NCBI RefSeq assembly: GCF_037076565.1
Contig: NZ_AP029028.1
Span: forward strand, 2,418,001-2,482,000
Source of the DNA: Herbaspirillum sp. DW155
GTDB taxonomy: Bacteria > Pseudomonadota > Gammaproteobacteria > Burkholderiales > Burkholderiaceae_D
DNA: 64,000 bases
Direction of reading: 5' to 3'
Under the pieces are notes generated by a model that saw nothing but the letters and a program-made list of their open reading frames with translations, did no database searches and was not told the DNA's origin. A program made the position numbers and the translations under genes. How positions within the stretch are numbered: the stretch's first letter is position 1; every line of letters begins with the position of its first letter. Positions 51,273-59,295 of the stretch are shown here, piece after piece.

Positions 51273-52721
51273 ATGGTTTCGCTTGGCGAACATACGCCGC
51301 AACACCTGCATCAGCATCGCTCCGATGGTCAGTCCGGGGATGCATTGTTTTGCCCGCTGGCCCTGTTGCCGCAAGGCTGGCGCAAGGATGTCCTGCTGCG
51401 TTGGGACGCTGCCGGCAATCTGGTCGACGTCAGCCCTGGCAGTGCTGCTGGCGAGGCCAGAAGCGCGTGCGGCCCGGTCATCGCCGGCATGCCCAATCTG
51501 CATTCGCACGCCTTCCAGCGCGCCATGGCCGGCCTGACCGAAGTCATGGGCAGCCCGTCGGATTCTTTCTGGAGCTGGCGCAAGCTGATGTACCGGTTTG
51601 CGCAGCGCCTGCAGCCCGAGCATCTGGAAGCCATTGCCCGCCATCTCTACATCGAGATGCTCAAGGCGGGGTATACCTCGGTCTGCGAATTCCATTACCT
51701 GCATCACGCCCCCGGCGGCACCCCCTATGCTGATCGCGCCGAACTGGCGCTGCGCCTGATGCAGGCTGCCGCTGAAGCCGGTATCGGCATGACGCTGCTG
51801 CCGGTGCTGTACCAGTACAGCGGCTTCGGCCGCCAGGCGGCCTCGGCCGAGCAGGCGCGCTTCCTCGGTTCGCCGCAGAGCCTGCTGGCCTTGCGCGAGC
51901 GCCTGCAGCAGGTCTTGCCGGAGAATCCCATGCGGCGCTACGGGGTGGCGCCGCATTCCCTGCGCGCAGTGTCGCCCGAGGGGCTCGATGAACTGGTGAG
52001 CGGATTGCGGCAACAGCCTGGCGGCCGGGATGCCCCGATTCATATCCACATTGCCGAGCAATGGCGCGAGATCCAGGATTGCCTGGCCTGGAGCGGCCAG
52101 CGGCCGGTGCAATTGCTGCTCTCGCAGCAGGAACTGGATGCCCGCTGGTGCCTCATCCATGCCACGCACATGGACCTGGGGGAATACCGTGGACTGGCGG
52201 CCAGCGGGGCGGTGGTCGGGCTGTGTCCAACCACCGAAGCCAATCTCGGCGACGGCATCATCGATGCCGGACAACTGCTGGAATCGGGGACACGCTGGGG
52301 TATCGGATCGGACAGCCATATCGCCATCAATCTGCGTGCCGAATTGCGCCTGCTGGAATACGGCCAGCGCCTGCATCACCGGCGGCGCAACGTGCTGGCT
52401 TCCGAATCCGTGCCGGCCACCGCCGACCGCCTGTTCGTCCAGGCCCAGGCGGGAGGCGCCGCCGCGACCGGGCGTGCAGTGGCCGGGCTGGCGGTCGGTC
52501 AGCGGGCCGACTTCGTGCTGCTCGATGGGGAAGACGTCAATCTGGCCGATCGCAGCCCGGCGCAATTGCTCTCTGCCCTGGTGTTCTGCGAGCACGACGG
52601 CCAGCCCATCCAGGATGTCTACGTCGGTGGCCGCCAGGTGGTGACGGCGGGCCGCCATCCCCTGCAGGAGACGGCCCGTCAGGCCTATCGCCGTGCGATT
52701 GCCGATCTGCTCAAGGACTGA
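51273..52721 (+). CDS. hutF: Formimidoylglutamate deiminase HutF (482 aa)
   Basis: Amidohydrolase-fold: metal pair in MPNLHSHAFQRAMAG (His77, His79), CEFHYLHHAPGG, HIHIAEQWREI, LIHATHMD and GIGSDSHIAINLRAELRLLE (metal Asp). HutF turns N-formimino-L-glutamate into N-formyl-L-glutamate plus ammonia, the two-step route used by Pseudomonas-type bacteria. AAGGTG precedes the ATG. HutG, the next enzyme, follows after 10 bases. hutH, hutU and hutI are not in the window. Confidence 0.95.
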   Translation: MVSLGEHTPQHLHQHRSDGQSGDALFCPLALLPQGWRKDVLLRWDAAGNLVDVSPGSAAGEARSACGPVIAGMPNLHSHAFQRAMAGLTEVMGSPSDSFWSWRKLMYRFAQRLQPEHLEAIARHLYIEMLKAGYTSVCEFHYLHHAPGGTPYADRAELALRLMQAAAEAGIGMTLLPVLYQYSGFGRQAASAEQARFLGSPQSLLALRERLQQVLPENPMRRYGVAPHSLRAVSPEGLDELVSGLRQQPGGRDAPIHIHIAEQWREIQDCLAWSGQRPVQLLLSQQELDARWCLIHATHMDLGEYRGLAASGAVVGLCPTTEANLGDGIIDAGQLLESGTRWGIGSDSHIAINLRAELRLLEYGQRLHHRRRNVLASESVPATADRLFVQAQAGGAAATGRAVAGLAVGQRADFVLLDGEDVNLADRSPAQLLSALVFCEHDGQPIQDVYVGGRQVVTAGRHPLQETARQAYRRAIADLLKD

Positions 52722-52731
52722 GGAAACAACC

Positions 52732-53541
52732 ATGCCCGTCATGCCGCAAGAGGTATTCCACCTGCACCAGGGCAGTTCGCCCTTGCTCATCTCCATGCCG
52801 CACGTCGGCACCCGCCTGCCCGCGGATCTGACATCTTCGTACAGCCAGGTTGGCTTGCAGGTCGACGATACCGACTGGCACATCGCCGAACTGTATGACT
52901 TTGCCGCCGATCTGGGGGCATCGGTGATTCGTCCTTTTCATTCACGTTACGTGATCGATCTGAACCGGCCAGCCGACGGACAGAGCCTCTATCCGGGCCA
53001 GAACACCACCGGGCTCTGTCCATTGACGACCTTCGACAACGTGCCGCTGTACCGCAGCGGTTGTGAGCCCGATGGTGCCGAGATCGCACGCCGTCTTGAA
53101 CTTTACTGGTATCCCTATCACGCCGCCTTGCAGGCCGAGCTGGCAAGGTTGAAGGCGCGACACGGGTACGCGCTGCTGTGGGATGCGCATTCGATCCGCT
53201 CGCTGATTCCGCATCTGTTCGAGGGCGAGCTGCCGGTCTTCAATTTTGGCACCGCCAGCGGCGCTGCCTGCGCGCCCGGCCTGGGCGAGGACCTGCTGGC
53301 GCTGGCGCAGCAACTGGCGCCGCAGTATCCGGCGGTGCTCAACGGGCGTTTCAAGGGCGGCTACATCACCCGTCATTACGGACAGCCGCTACAGCAGGTG
53401 CATGCCATCCAGCTGGAACTGGCCCAGCGCAGCTACATGCAGGAGCAGGCGCCTTATGCGCTGCAGCCGGCACTGACCCAACAGCTCAAGCCGGTGCTGA
53501 TGCAACTGGTGACACGCTTCATGGCGTTCCGTCCCGATTGA
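52732..53541 (+). CDS. hutG: N-formylglutamate deformylase HutG (269 aa)
   Basis: Start MPVMPQEVFHLHQGSSPLLI at 52732 with AGGA upstream. FGase family: SMPHVGTRLP near the N-terminus, DTDWHIAELYDFAADLGASV, YVIDLNRPADGQSLYPGQNT, ALLWDAHSIRSLIP (metal His), FKGGYITRHYGQP, VHAIQLELAQRSYM. It hydrolyses N-formyl-L-glutamate to glutamate and formate, finishing histidine degradation. Confidence 0.95.
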   Translation: MPVMPQEVFHLHQGSSPLLISMPHVGTRLPADLTSSYSQVGLQVDDTDWHIAELYDFAADLGASVIRPFHSRYVIDLNRPADGQSLYPGQNTTGLCPLTTFDNVPLYRSGCEPDGAEIARRLELYWYPYHAALQAELARLKARHGYALLWDAHSIRSLIPHLFEGELPVFNFGTASGAACAPGLGEDLLALAQQLAPQYPAVLNGRFKGGYITRHYGQPLQQVHAIQLELAQRSYMQEQAPYALQPALTQQLKPVLMQLVTRFMAFRPD

Positions 53542-53611
53542 GGCGCTCGCGCGCGGCGCCATTTGATCCAGCGCAAATGCACGCCAGCTCTGGCGGTGCA
53601 GCCGGTGCGGC

Positions 53612-53625
53612 TTGATGCATGTCAA
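53612..53625 (+). promoter_or_regulatory. FNR/ANR-like box upstream of the universal stress protein gene
   Basis: TTGATGCATGTCAA matches the FNR consensus TTGAT-N4-ATCAA at 9 of 10 positions. A -10-like TAGTAT at 53648-53653 predicts a start near 53660, which puts the box centre at about -41.5, the normal position for activation by FNR-type regulators. Low-oxygen induction is predicted. Confidence 0.6.
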
Positions 53626-53699
53626 GTCCGTTCAGTTCGGTGAGGCTTAGTATGCAGTCATACCAAGTCAACGCAATCCAGTCACCTGCTGAGGTCATC

Positions 53700-54137
53700 A
53701 TGTTCAAGAACATCCTGTTGGCAACCGATGGTTCCCGTCTGTGCAACGAGTCCGTGAAGGCCGCCATTGCGCTGGCCAAGAGCTGCGGCAGCACCTTGAT
53801 CGGTTTGTCGGTGGCGGGCAATCTGCGGGCACTGTCGATTCCTGAAGTCAGCGTGGGCGTGGATGTGGCGCGCACCGAGGAAGCCGGCCGCGAACGTGCA
53901 CTGGCCAGCGTTGAAATGATCACCGCGATGGCACGTGAAGAAGGCGTGCCCTGCACGGTGCAGGTGGCCCAGGGCGGCCGCCCCTATGAAGAGATCATGC
54001 GCGTGGCCGAGCGCGAGCATTGCGATGCCATCATCATGGCGTCCGAGGCGCGCTCCACGCTGGGCCGGCTGCTCCTGGGCAGCCAGACCCAGAAGCTGCT
54101 GGCGCACAGCAAGGTGCCGGTGCTGGTTTACCGCTGA
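53700..54137 (+). CDS. Universal stress protein, UspA family (145 aa)
   Basis: ATG 53700 follows GAGG. Single Usp domain: FKNILLATDGSRLCNESVKA at the N-terminus, central VQVAQGGRPYEEIMRVAERE, and an ATP-binding-type end ASEARSTLGRLLLGSQTQKL with VPVLVYR (the G-2X-G-9X-G(S/T) pattern is approximate: GRLLLGS). Cytoplasmic. Usp proteins protect during growth arrest; members under FNR/ANR control help anaerobic survival in Pseudomonas, which fits the box at 53612. A longer frame from 53619 would overlap the promoter. Confidence 0.9.
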   Translation: MFKNILLATDGSRLCNESVKAAIALAKSCGSTLIGLSVAGNLRALSIPEVSVGVDVARTEEAGRERALASVEMITAMAREEGVPCTVQVAQGGRPYEEIMRVAEREHCDAIIMASEARSTLGRLLLGSQTQKLLAHSKVPVLVYR

Positions 54138-54226
54138 TTGGGCAAAAGATGAAGAAATGCGCTCAGCATGCGGTGCGCATTGGGCGATTGAAAGTATCGT
54201 CGTGAAGGTTTGTGGTGTGGAGGGTC

Positions 54227-54265
54227 GGGCCGTTCCTGTGGAGAGGGACGGCCCTTTTTTGTTTT
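54227..54265 (+). terminator. Intrinsic terminator of the universal stress protein gene
   Basis: Stem GGGCCGT / ACGGCCC (54227-54233 / 54248-54254) followed by TTTTTTGTTTT. It lies about 90 bases after the stop. The rest of the 332-base gap 54138-54469 shows no supported gene. Confidence 0.8.
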
Positions 54266-54469
54266 GGGGCGCTGCGATAAATCGAAGCGTTAAGGGTGCG
54301 CTTACAAGCGTCAGGTTCCGATAATAACGATCAGTCTGCGCAAAGATCGGTAGCAGGGCAGATCGCGCAGGATAGACTCACGCCGAAGATAGCCCCATGA
54401 GAACCTGGCCGGTCTGGTGCCACCGACCCGTGCCAGATGCAACTCCAGCACCACGCAGCCATCCACTAC

Positions 54470-54937
54470 ATGAAAAGACTAACTAAGACCTGCGCGTCGG
54501 CAATGGCGCTTTTGTTCCTGCTTGGCTCCCAGCATGCCCTTGCCAAGGGCTTCTCGGTCTCCGTGTCGCTCAGCGTCAGCGGCACCGTGACCAGTATCTC
54601 TGACAGCATCAGCAAGGCCACCTCGACGGTGATGACCCTGGTGGAAGAGACGCACGGCCCCTACGAGGTCACCGATATCAAGGTAGCGGAAAATCGTGAG
54701 GACCAGATGCGGCTGACCTTGAAAGCCCAGGGCGACGAGCAACGACCGGATCTCTACCTGTATGTGTCGGCTCAGGATTACGCCAACGTCAATCTCGGCG
54801 TGGGACAAATCGTGGACGCGGCGCAAAAGCCCTATGGCCTGGCGTTCTATCAGCACTACGACAAGCACCCCTTCGTTGTAGTCCTCAACGACCAATGGAT
54901 GGCCGATCTTCCGGCCCGGCAAGTGGCGTTGCAGTAA
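54470..54937 (+). CDS. Exported protein of unknown function (155 aa)
   Basis: Start MKRLTKTCASAMALLFLLGS at 54470 makes a clean Sec signal peptide (cleavage near ALA-KG); the RBS is poor, and an in-frame ATG at 54437 is the alternative. The mature part begins with a Ser/Val-rich stretch (FSVSVSLSVSGTVTSISDSI) and continues beta-rich, with no recognised domain. It is 19 bases from the next exported protein, so the two are probably an operon with a joint envelope role. Confidence 0.65.
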   Translation: MKRLTKTCASAMALLFLLGSQHALAKGFSVSVSLSVSGTVTSISDSISKATSTVMTLVEETHGPYEVTDIKVAENREDQMRLTLKAQGDEQRPDLYLYVSAQDYANVNLGVGQIVDAAQKPYGLAFYQHYDKHPFVVVLNDQWMADLPARQVALQ

Positions 54938-54956
54938 TCCCGCTGGTTGCCCGAGC

Positions 54957-55874
54957 ATGAGTTTTTCCTGGTGCCGCGCCTGGCTGCAGGCGTTTCTTTG
55001 CGTGCTAACCCTGGGCGCCATGGCGCAGCCGCATGCAGCCAACCTGTTCGTCTATTGCGACCAGTCCCTGGAACTGAGTGCGGCCCAGAAGAACCGCGTG
55101 CTGCTCTTTGCTTCCACCGTGCGGGCGGAACTGGAACGTTCGGGTGAGGGCAGTGCCATCATCTCCCGCTCGGCCATCGATCTGGACCGCTTCAACATCC
55201 GCTATTCCCACGCCGGCCTGGCCGTCCGCAGCGAGAAGGCGTCCTGGCATGTGCGCCAGCTGTTCTATGAATGCGAGAAAGAGAAGCCAGACATCTACGA
55301 TCAGGGGATCGCCGGCTTCCTGATCGATAACGACAGCGCTTCCACGGCCTACGTGTCGCTGGTTTTCGTGCCCGGGGTGCTGGGCGTGGAGATGCGCCGC
55401 GCGGTCGAGGACGACAAGCTCACCAGCCAACTGCTGGGGCAGCGTTACAGTGCCAATGCCTATCCCTTTTCCACGCAGTTCCAGAACTGCAACCAGTGGC
55501 TCATGGAAATGCTGGCCTTCGCCTGGGGGCAGTTGCGCCTCAAGGACGATGCCCGCGCTGCAGCCCAGCAATGGCTGCGCGAGAGCGATTTCCGGCCCAC
55601 CGACATCAACGTGAAGCACGACTATCTGATGTGGGCCAGTCATTTCATTCCCTTGCTGCATGATGTCGATCATCCTGCGGCCAATCTTCAGAAGAACCTG
55701 TACCAGGTCACCATGCCGGCTGCCATCGAGTCCTTCATCCATCGCCGTGATCCGCAGAGTTATCGGGTCGAAATGTGCATGGCCGAAGACCGCATCGTGA
55801 TCCACCGGGGATGGAGCCAGATTCCGGATGGCTGTGTGGCCGCGGCCGACGACCAGGTTCTGCCCGTGAACTAG
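54957..55874 (+). CDS. Exported DUF2145-like protein (305 aa)
   Basis: Signal peptide WLQAFLCVLTLGAMAQPHAA. The mature chain shows the DUF2145 pattern as I remember it: RAELERSGEGSAIISRSAID, RFNIRYSHAGLAV, SWHVRQLFYECEKEKPDIYD and QWLMEMLAFAW. Function unknown; NlpC/P60-like fold membership is possible but not shown. The stop TAG is embedded in a dispersed repeat (55871-55902). Confidence 0.65.
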   Translation: MSFSWCRAWLQAFLCVLTLGAMAQPHAANLFVYCDQSLELSAAQKNRVLLFASTVRAELERSGEGSAIISRSAIDLDRFNIRYSHAGLAVRSEKASWHVRQLFYECEKEKPDIYDQGIAGFLIDNDSASTAYVSLVFVPGVLGVEMRRAVEDDKLTSQLLGQRYSANAYPFSTQFQNCNQWLMEMLAFAWGQLRLKDDARAAAQQWLRESDFRPTDINVKHDYLMWASHFIPLLHDVDHPAANLQKNLYQVTMPAAIESFIHRRDPQSYRVEMCMAEDRIVIHRGWSQIPDGCVAAADDQVLPVN

Positions 55875-55902
55875 GGCCTGTTCATATTCAATCTACGGGC
55901 TC
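55871..55902. repeat. Dispersed GGGCCTGTT repeat, copy 3 (right arm decayed)
   Basis: Left arm CTAGGGCCTGTTCA is identical to copy 2, the loop AATCT is kept, and the right arm has drifted to ACGGGCTCCC. As in copy 2, its TAG serves as the stop codon of the gene in front. Confidence 0.65.
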
Positions 55903-55983
55903 CCGGCCGAAGAAGTCTGGAGAAAAGCTGCTGCCTTTGTTACAGTCGGCCCTTGTTTCGACGAGGCCAACAAGGAGCCGGCA

Positions 55984-57171
55984 TTGACCACATCCCCTAG
56001 CAAGACCCACGGCGGCAACGCCTTTACCCGATTCTTTGCGCATGAAGCCGCTGGCGGCATCGTGCTGGCCATCGCCGCCGTGCTGGCGCTGATCATCAGC
56101 AACAGCGGCTGGCGCGAGGCCTATGAGGCCTTCACCCGCATCCCGGGGACGGTCGATGTCGGCGGTCTGGTGGTGCTGTCCAAGCCGCTGCTGCTGTGGG
56201 TCAACGACCTGTGGATGGCGGTCTTCTTTTTCCTGGTGGGTCTGGAGATCAAGCGCGAATTCGTCGAGGGCGAACTGGCTTCGCGCAAGCAGGCGATCCT
56301 GCCGGCCGCAGCCGCCTTGGGCGGCATGCTGGTGCCGGCCGGCATCTATGCCCTCATCAACTTCGGCGATCCGGTTGCCCTGCGCGGCTGGGCCATTCCA
56401 GCCGCCACCGACATCGCCTTTGCCATCGGCATCGTCATGCTGTTGGGCTCGCGCGTGCCGACCTCGCTCAAGGTGTTCTTGACGGCCGTGGCCATCATCG
56501 ATGACCTGGGTGCCATCGTCGTGATCGCCCTGTTCTATACCGACCACCTGTCGCTGGGCATGCTGGCCAGTGCGGGGATAGGGACGCTGCTGCTGGTGCT
56601 GCTCAATCGCAGTGGCGTGCGGCGCGCGGATGTCTATCTGGTGGTCGGCCTGGTGATCTGGGTGTGCGTGCTCAAGTCGGGTATTCACGCTACGCTGGCC
56701 GGCGTGGTCACGGCGCTGGCCATCCCCATGCGCGATGCCAAAGGCCAGCCGCTGGCCGCAGCGCTGGAGCATGGCCTGCATCCCTGGGTGGCCTTCCTGG
56801 TACTGCCCATGTTTGCCTTTGCCAATGCCGGCGTCTCGCTGCAGGGTATGTCGCCGGGCAGCCTGTTCGCGCCGATTCCGCTGGGCATTGCCGGCGGGCT
56901 GGTGCTGGGCAAGACCATCGGCGTCTTCGGCGCGGCCTGGCTGATGATCAAAAGCGGCCTGGCAGCGGCCCCGGCCGGTGCCACCACGCGACAGTTCGTG
57001 GGCGTGTGCATGCTGTGCGGCATCGGCTTCACCATGAGTCTGTTCATCGGTGGCCTGGCTTTCCAGGGCCTCAGTGCCGATTTTGAGGCCCAACTCAAGC
57101 TGGGCGTGTTGGGAGGCTCGATCCTCGCCGGTCTGCTCGGCACGCTGGTGTTGTGGCGCAAAGAGATATAA
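55984..57171 (+). CDS. nhaA: Na+/H+ antiporter NhaA (395 aa)
   Basis: Starts at TTG 55984 with AAGGAG 7 bases upstream; no in-frame ATG gives a better N-terminus. Twelve-helix NhaA: FFAHEAAGGIVLAIAAVLAL, LWVNDLWMAVFFFLVGLEIK, PAATDIAFAIGIV (Asp143), the ion-site pair Asp173-Asp174 in AIIDDLGAIVVIAL, LKSGIHATLAGVVTALAIPM, and LGKTIGVFGA with the conserved Lys. Inner membrane; exchanges Na+ for H+ to control pH and sodium. Confidence 0.96.
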   Translation: MTTSPSKTHGGNAFTRFFAHEAAGGIVLAIAAVLALIISNSGWREAYEAFTRIPGTVDVGGLVVLSKPLLLWVNDLWMAVFFFLVGLEIKREFVEGELASRKQAILPAAAALGGMLVPAGIYALINFGDPVALRGWAIPAATDIAFAIGIVMLLGSRVPTSLKVFLTAVAIIDDLGAIVVIALFYTDHLSLGMLASAGIGTLLLVLLNRSGVRRADVYLVVGLVIWVCVLKSGIHATLAGVVTALAIPMRDAKGQPLAAALEHGLHPWVAFLVLPMFAFANAGVSLQGMSPGSLFAPIPLGIAGGLVLGKTIGVFGAAWLMIKSGLAAAPAGATTRQFVGVCMLCGIGFTMSLFIGGLAFQGLSADFEAQLKLGVLGGSILAGLLGTLVLWRKEI

Positions 57172-57662
57172 GTGCGGTGAACATCACTGCGACGCTTGTT
57201 TTCGTCACGGTAACTCGGCGCGCTGTCACGTAAAAGCGCCGAGCATTCGCCCACAAGCTGCGCTGAGTCGTCGTTTGGCGACGATTTCGCAACTTTCGGT
57301 TTTGCGACGCAAAAAATTAAATAAAAATTAAGTTTTTGCACATCAACGGTGCGATTCCGGGTGGAAAGGGCCTTTCCGGTTTCACATCGCGAAGTGCGCC
57401 TCTATGACAACGAAATGACATCAACCAGCTCGGCCTTGAATTGCTGCTGCGCAGAACAGACGATGCTTTACACCACCTTTTGGCAGTAGCACCATGCTTG
57501 CACGGGCCTGTAACGGCGCGGCGTGGCAGGGCGCCGATGCTGACACTACTGACAACAGCGCCCGCAGCAAGCCGGGGATATTGTCGTTTCGACATTTTCA
57601 CCCCTTGGAACGATAAGCCGGGCGAATAACAGTCCGGCCATCAAAAAGCAGAGGAGACAAGC
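57172..57662. other. Intergenic region (491 bases) with a hairpin and an AT-rich block
   Basis: An 8-bp hairpin CTCGGCGC / GCGCCGAG (57214-57221 / 57236-57243) may end nhaA transcription, though no T-run follows. 57310-57337 is almost pure A/T, flanked by normal GC, and could hold a promoter UP-type element. A small palindrome TGTCG-TTT-CGACA lies near 57582. No frame is convincing until the 57663 gene. Confidence 0.4.
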
Positions 57663-57788
57663 ATGAAACTGGTTGAATTGCTCATGGCCTATGGTAGCCA
57701 GGCGCTGGTGTGGTATGCGATGTATGTGATCGTGGGCAGCTGTGCCTTTGGGGCTTACGTCTGGCGTCGCACCCATCTGGGCCACTGA
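57663..57788 (+). CDS. 41-residue membrane protein, unknown function
   Basis: Read directly from the sequence. ATG 57663 follows GAGGAGACAAGC, one of the best RBSs in the window. The peptide is MKLVELLMAYGSQALVWYAM, then YVIVGSCAFGAYVWRRTHLG and H, with stop TGA at 57786-57788. It has one hydrophobic segment (about residues 12-34) capped by Arg-Arg, giving a likely inner-membrane single-pass protein with the C-terminus in the cytoplasm. No match to known small subunits such as CydX. Coding status rests on the RBS and the shape of the peptide. Confidence 0.6.
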   Translation: MKLVELLMAYGSQALVWYAMYVIVGSCAFGAYVWRRTHLGH

Positions 57789-58076
57789 TCCTCATTCGTT
57801 TTTCCTGGCGCGCGGGTGCGAACCCCACGCGGCGCAGTCGGCGTCAAGCCGACAGGTACCGGACCAGTGCTGGCCTGAAGCATGCCGTCTCCCATCCCGC
57901 GCACGGGCGCTGCCATGGGAGCGGTGCCGCGCTGGTTTTCCGTCCGTATCGTCATTTTTCTTCCCATTTTTCCTGCCACAGCGGCGGGGAGCGTCCGCCG
58001 GCGCTCTCCGCCGCCGAGCATCGTCGACTGCCCGCCTGACCTGCAGCAAGCTTCTGCCGATAGACTCCCGATATGC

Positions 58077-58112
58077 AAAATAAAGCTGCACCGCAGCTTT
58101 ATTTTCTGTTTT
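58077..58112. terminator. Very strong bidirectional terminator upstream of rbs
   Basis: Perfect 13-bp stem AAAATAAAGCTGC / GCAGCTTTATTTT (58077-58089 / 58093-58105) with a 3-base loop, then CTGTTTTT. It insulates the rbs promoter from upstream transcription, and may end the transcript of the 41-residue gene about 290 bases before it. Confidence 0.8.
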
Positions 58113-58133
58113 TGCGGTGCTATTCTCCCATCC

Positions 58134-58149
58134 GCGCAAACGTTTGCGC
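58134..58149. promoter_or_regulatory. RbsR-type operator GCGCAAACGTTTGCGC
   Basis: A perfect 16-bp palindrome with central CG and the CAAACGTTTG core typical of LacI-family sites, 111 bases upstream of rbsB. RbsR encoded at 61911 in the same operon is the obvious binder. The whole gap 57789-58259 holds only this site, the terminator at 58077 and repeat copy 4. Confidence 0.8.
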
Positions 58150-58167
58150 TCCGATAACGGCGTCTAT

Positions 58168-58227
58168 CTAGGGCCTGTTTGCCCTTAATCTGCGAGATGC
58201 AGATTCGAAGTGTGAACAGGCCCTGGG
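58168..58227. repeat. Dispersed GGGCCTGTT repeat, copy 4 (in the rbs leader)
   Basis: Outer arms AGGGCCTGTT (58170-58179) and AACAGGCCCT (58215-58224). Nested inside is a second perfect stem AATCTGC / GCAGATT (58187-58193 / 58199-58205). It lies between the operator and rbsB, so it will be in the 5' untranslated part of the rbs mRNA if transcription starts at the operator. Confidence 0.7.
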
Positions 58228-58259
58228 AAACGCCGGCAACATCAATACTGGAGACCCAG

Positions 58260-59204
58260 ATGAACAAATTCACCCGCCGCCATTTCGCCATCGCCGCTCT
58301 GGCTTGTGCAGTCCTTCCCGGTGCCGCCATGGCGCAGACCCCGGCCAAGCCCAAGGTGGCGCTGGTCATGAAGTCGCTGGCCAACGAGTTCTTCCTGAAC
58401 ATGGAGAACGGCGCCCGCGAATATCAGAAGGCCAACGCCAGCAAGTTCGACCTGATCGCCAACGGCATCAAGGATGAGCAGGACACCGCCAACCAGATCA
58501 AGATCGTCGAGCAGATGATCGTTTCCAAGGTCAATGCCCTGGTGATCGCCCCGGCGGATTCCAAGGCCCTGGTGCCGGTGGTCAAGAAGGCCATCGATGC
58601 CGGCATCATCGTGGTCAACATCGACAACAAACTCGACGACGCCGCCCTGAAGGAAAAGGGCATCACCGTGCCGTTCGTGGGCCCGGACAACCGCAAGGGC
58701 GCCAAGCTGGCCGGCGACTACCTGGGCAAGCAACTGCAGAAGGGTGACAAGGTTGCCATCATCGAAGGCGTCTCCACCACCTTCAATGCACAGCAGCGCA
58801 CCCTGGGCTTCCAGGATGCCATGAAGGATGTCGGTGCCAACGTGGTGACGGTTCAGTCCGGCCAGTGGGAAATCGACCAGGGCAACAAGGTCGCCGCTTC
58901 TATCATGAACGCCCATCCGGACATCAAGGCCATCCTGGCCGGTAACGACAACATGGCGCTGGGCGCCGTGGCTGCCATCCGCGCCGCTGGCAAGACCGGC
59001 AAGGTGCAACTGGTGGGCTACGACAACATCAACGCCATCAAGCCGATGTTAAAGGATGGCCGCGTGCTGGCGACCGTCGACCAGTTCGCCCAGCAGCAAG
59101 CCGTCTTTGGCATCGAGACCGCCCTGAAGGCGCTGTCCGAGAAGAAGCCGCAAAGCGCCCTGGGTGGCGTGGTCGAGACCAAGGTCTCGCTGGTCACCAA
59201 GTAA
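58260..59204 (+). CDS. rbsB: Periplasmic ribose-binding protein RbsB (314 aa)
   Basis: ATG 58260 with GGAG 7 bases upstream. Signal peptide FTRRHFAIAALACAVLPGAA then MAQ. Mature type I binding fold: VALVMKSLANEFFLNMENGA, ALVIAPADSKALVPVVKKAI, GIIVVNIDNKLD, FVGPDNRKGAKLAGDYL, ILAGNDNMALGAVAAI, LVGYDNINAIKPMLKDGRVL. First gene of the rbsBACRKD operon; captures ribose for RbsAC. Confidence 0.92.
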   Translation: MNKFTRRHFAIAALACAVLPGAAMAQTPAKPKVALVMKSLANEFFLNMENGAREYQKANASKFDLIANGIKDEQDTANQIKIVEQMIVSKVNALVIAPADSKALVPVVKKAIDAGIIVVNIDNKLDDAALKEKGITVPFVGPDNRKGAKLAGDYLGKQLQKGDKVAIIEGVSTTFNAQQRTLGFQDAMKDVGANVVTVQSGQWEIDQGNKVAASIMNAHPDIKAILAGNDNMALGAVAAIRAAGKTGKVQLVGYDNINAIKPMLKDGRVLATVDQFAQQQAVFGIETALKALSEKKPQSALGGVVETKVSLVTK

Positions 59205-59295
59205 TACCGGCGCGTCTGCGCGTCTTCTCTGCAAGGTTCCCGCGCCCACATCGGGCGCGGGACTTTGCCTCTCCCTCCTTGCGCGCTACAGAACC

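Noticed and set aside
42425-58227. Repeats as a CRISPR array
   Set aside because: The four repeat copies are thousands of bases apart, are palindromic and have no regular spacers or cas genes.
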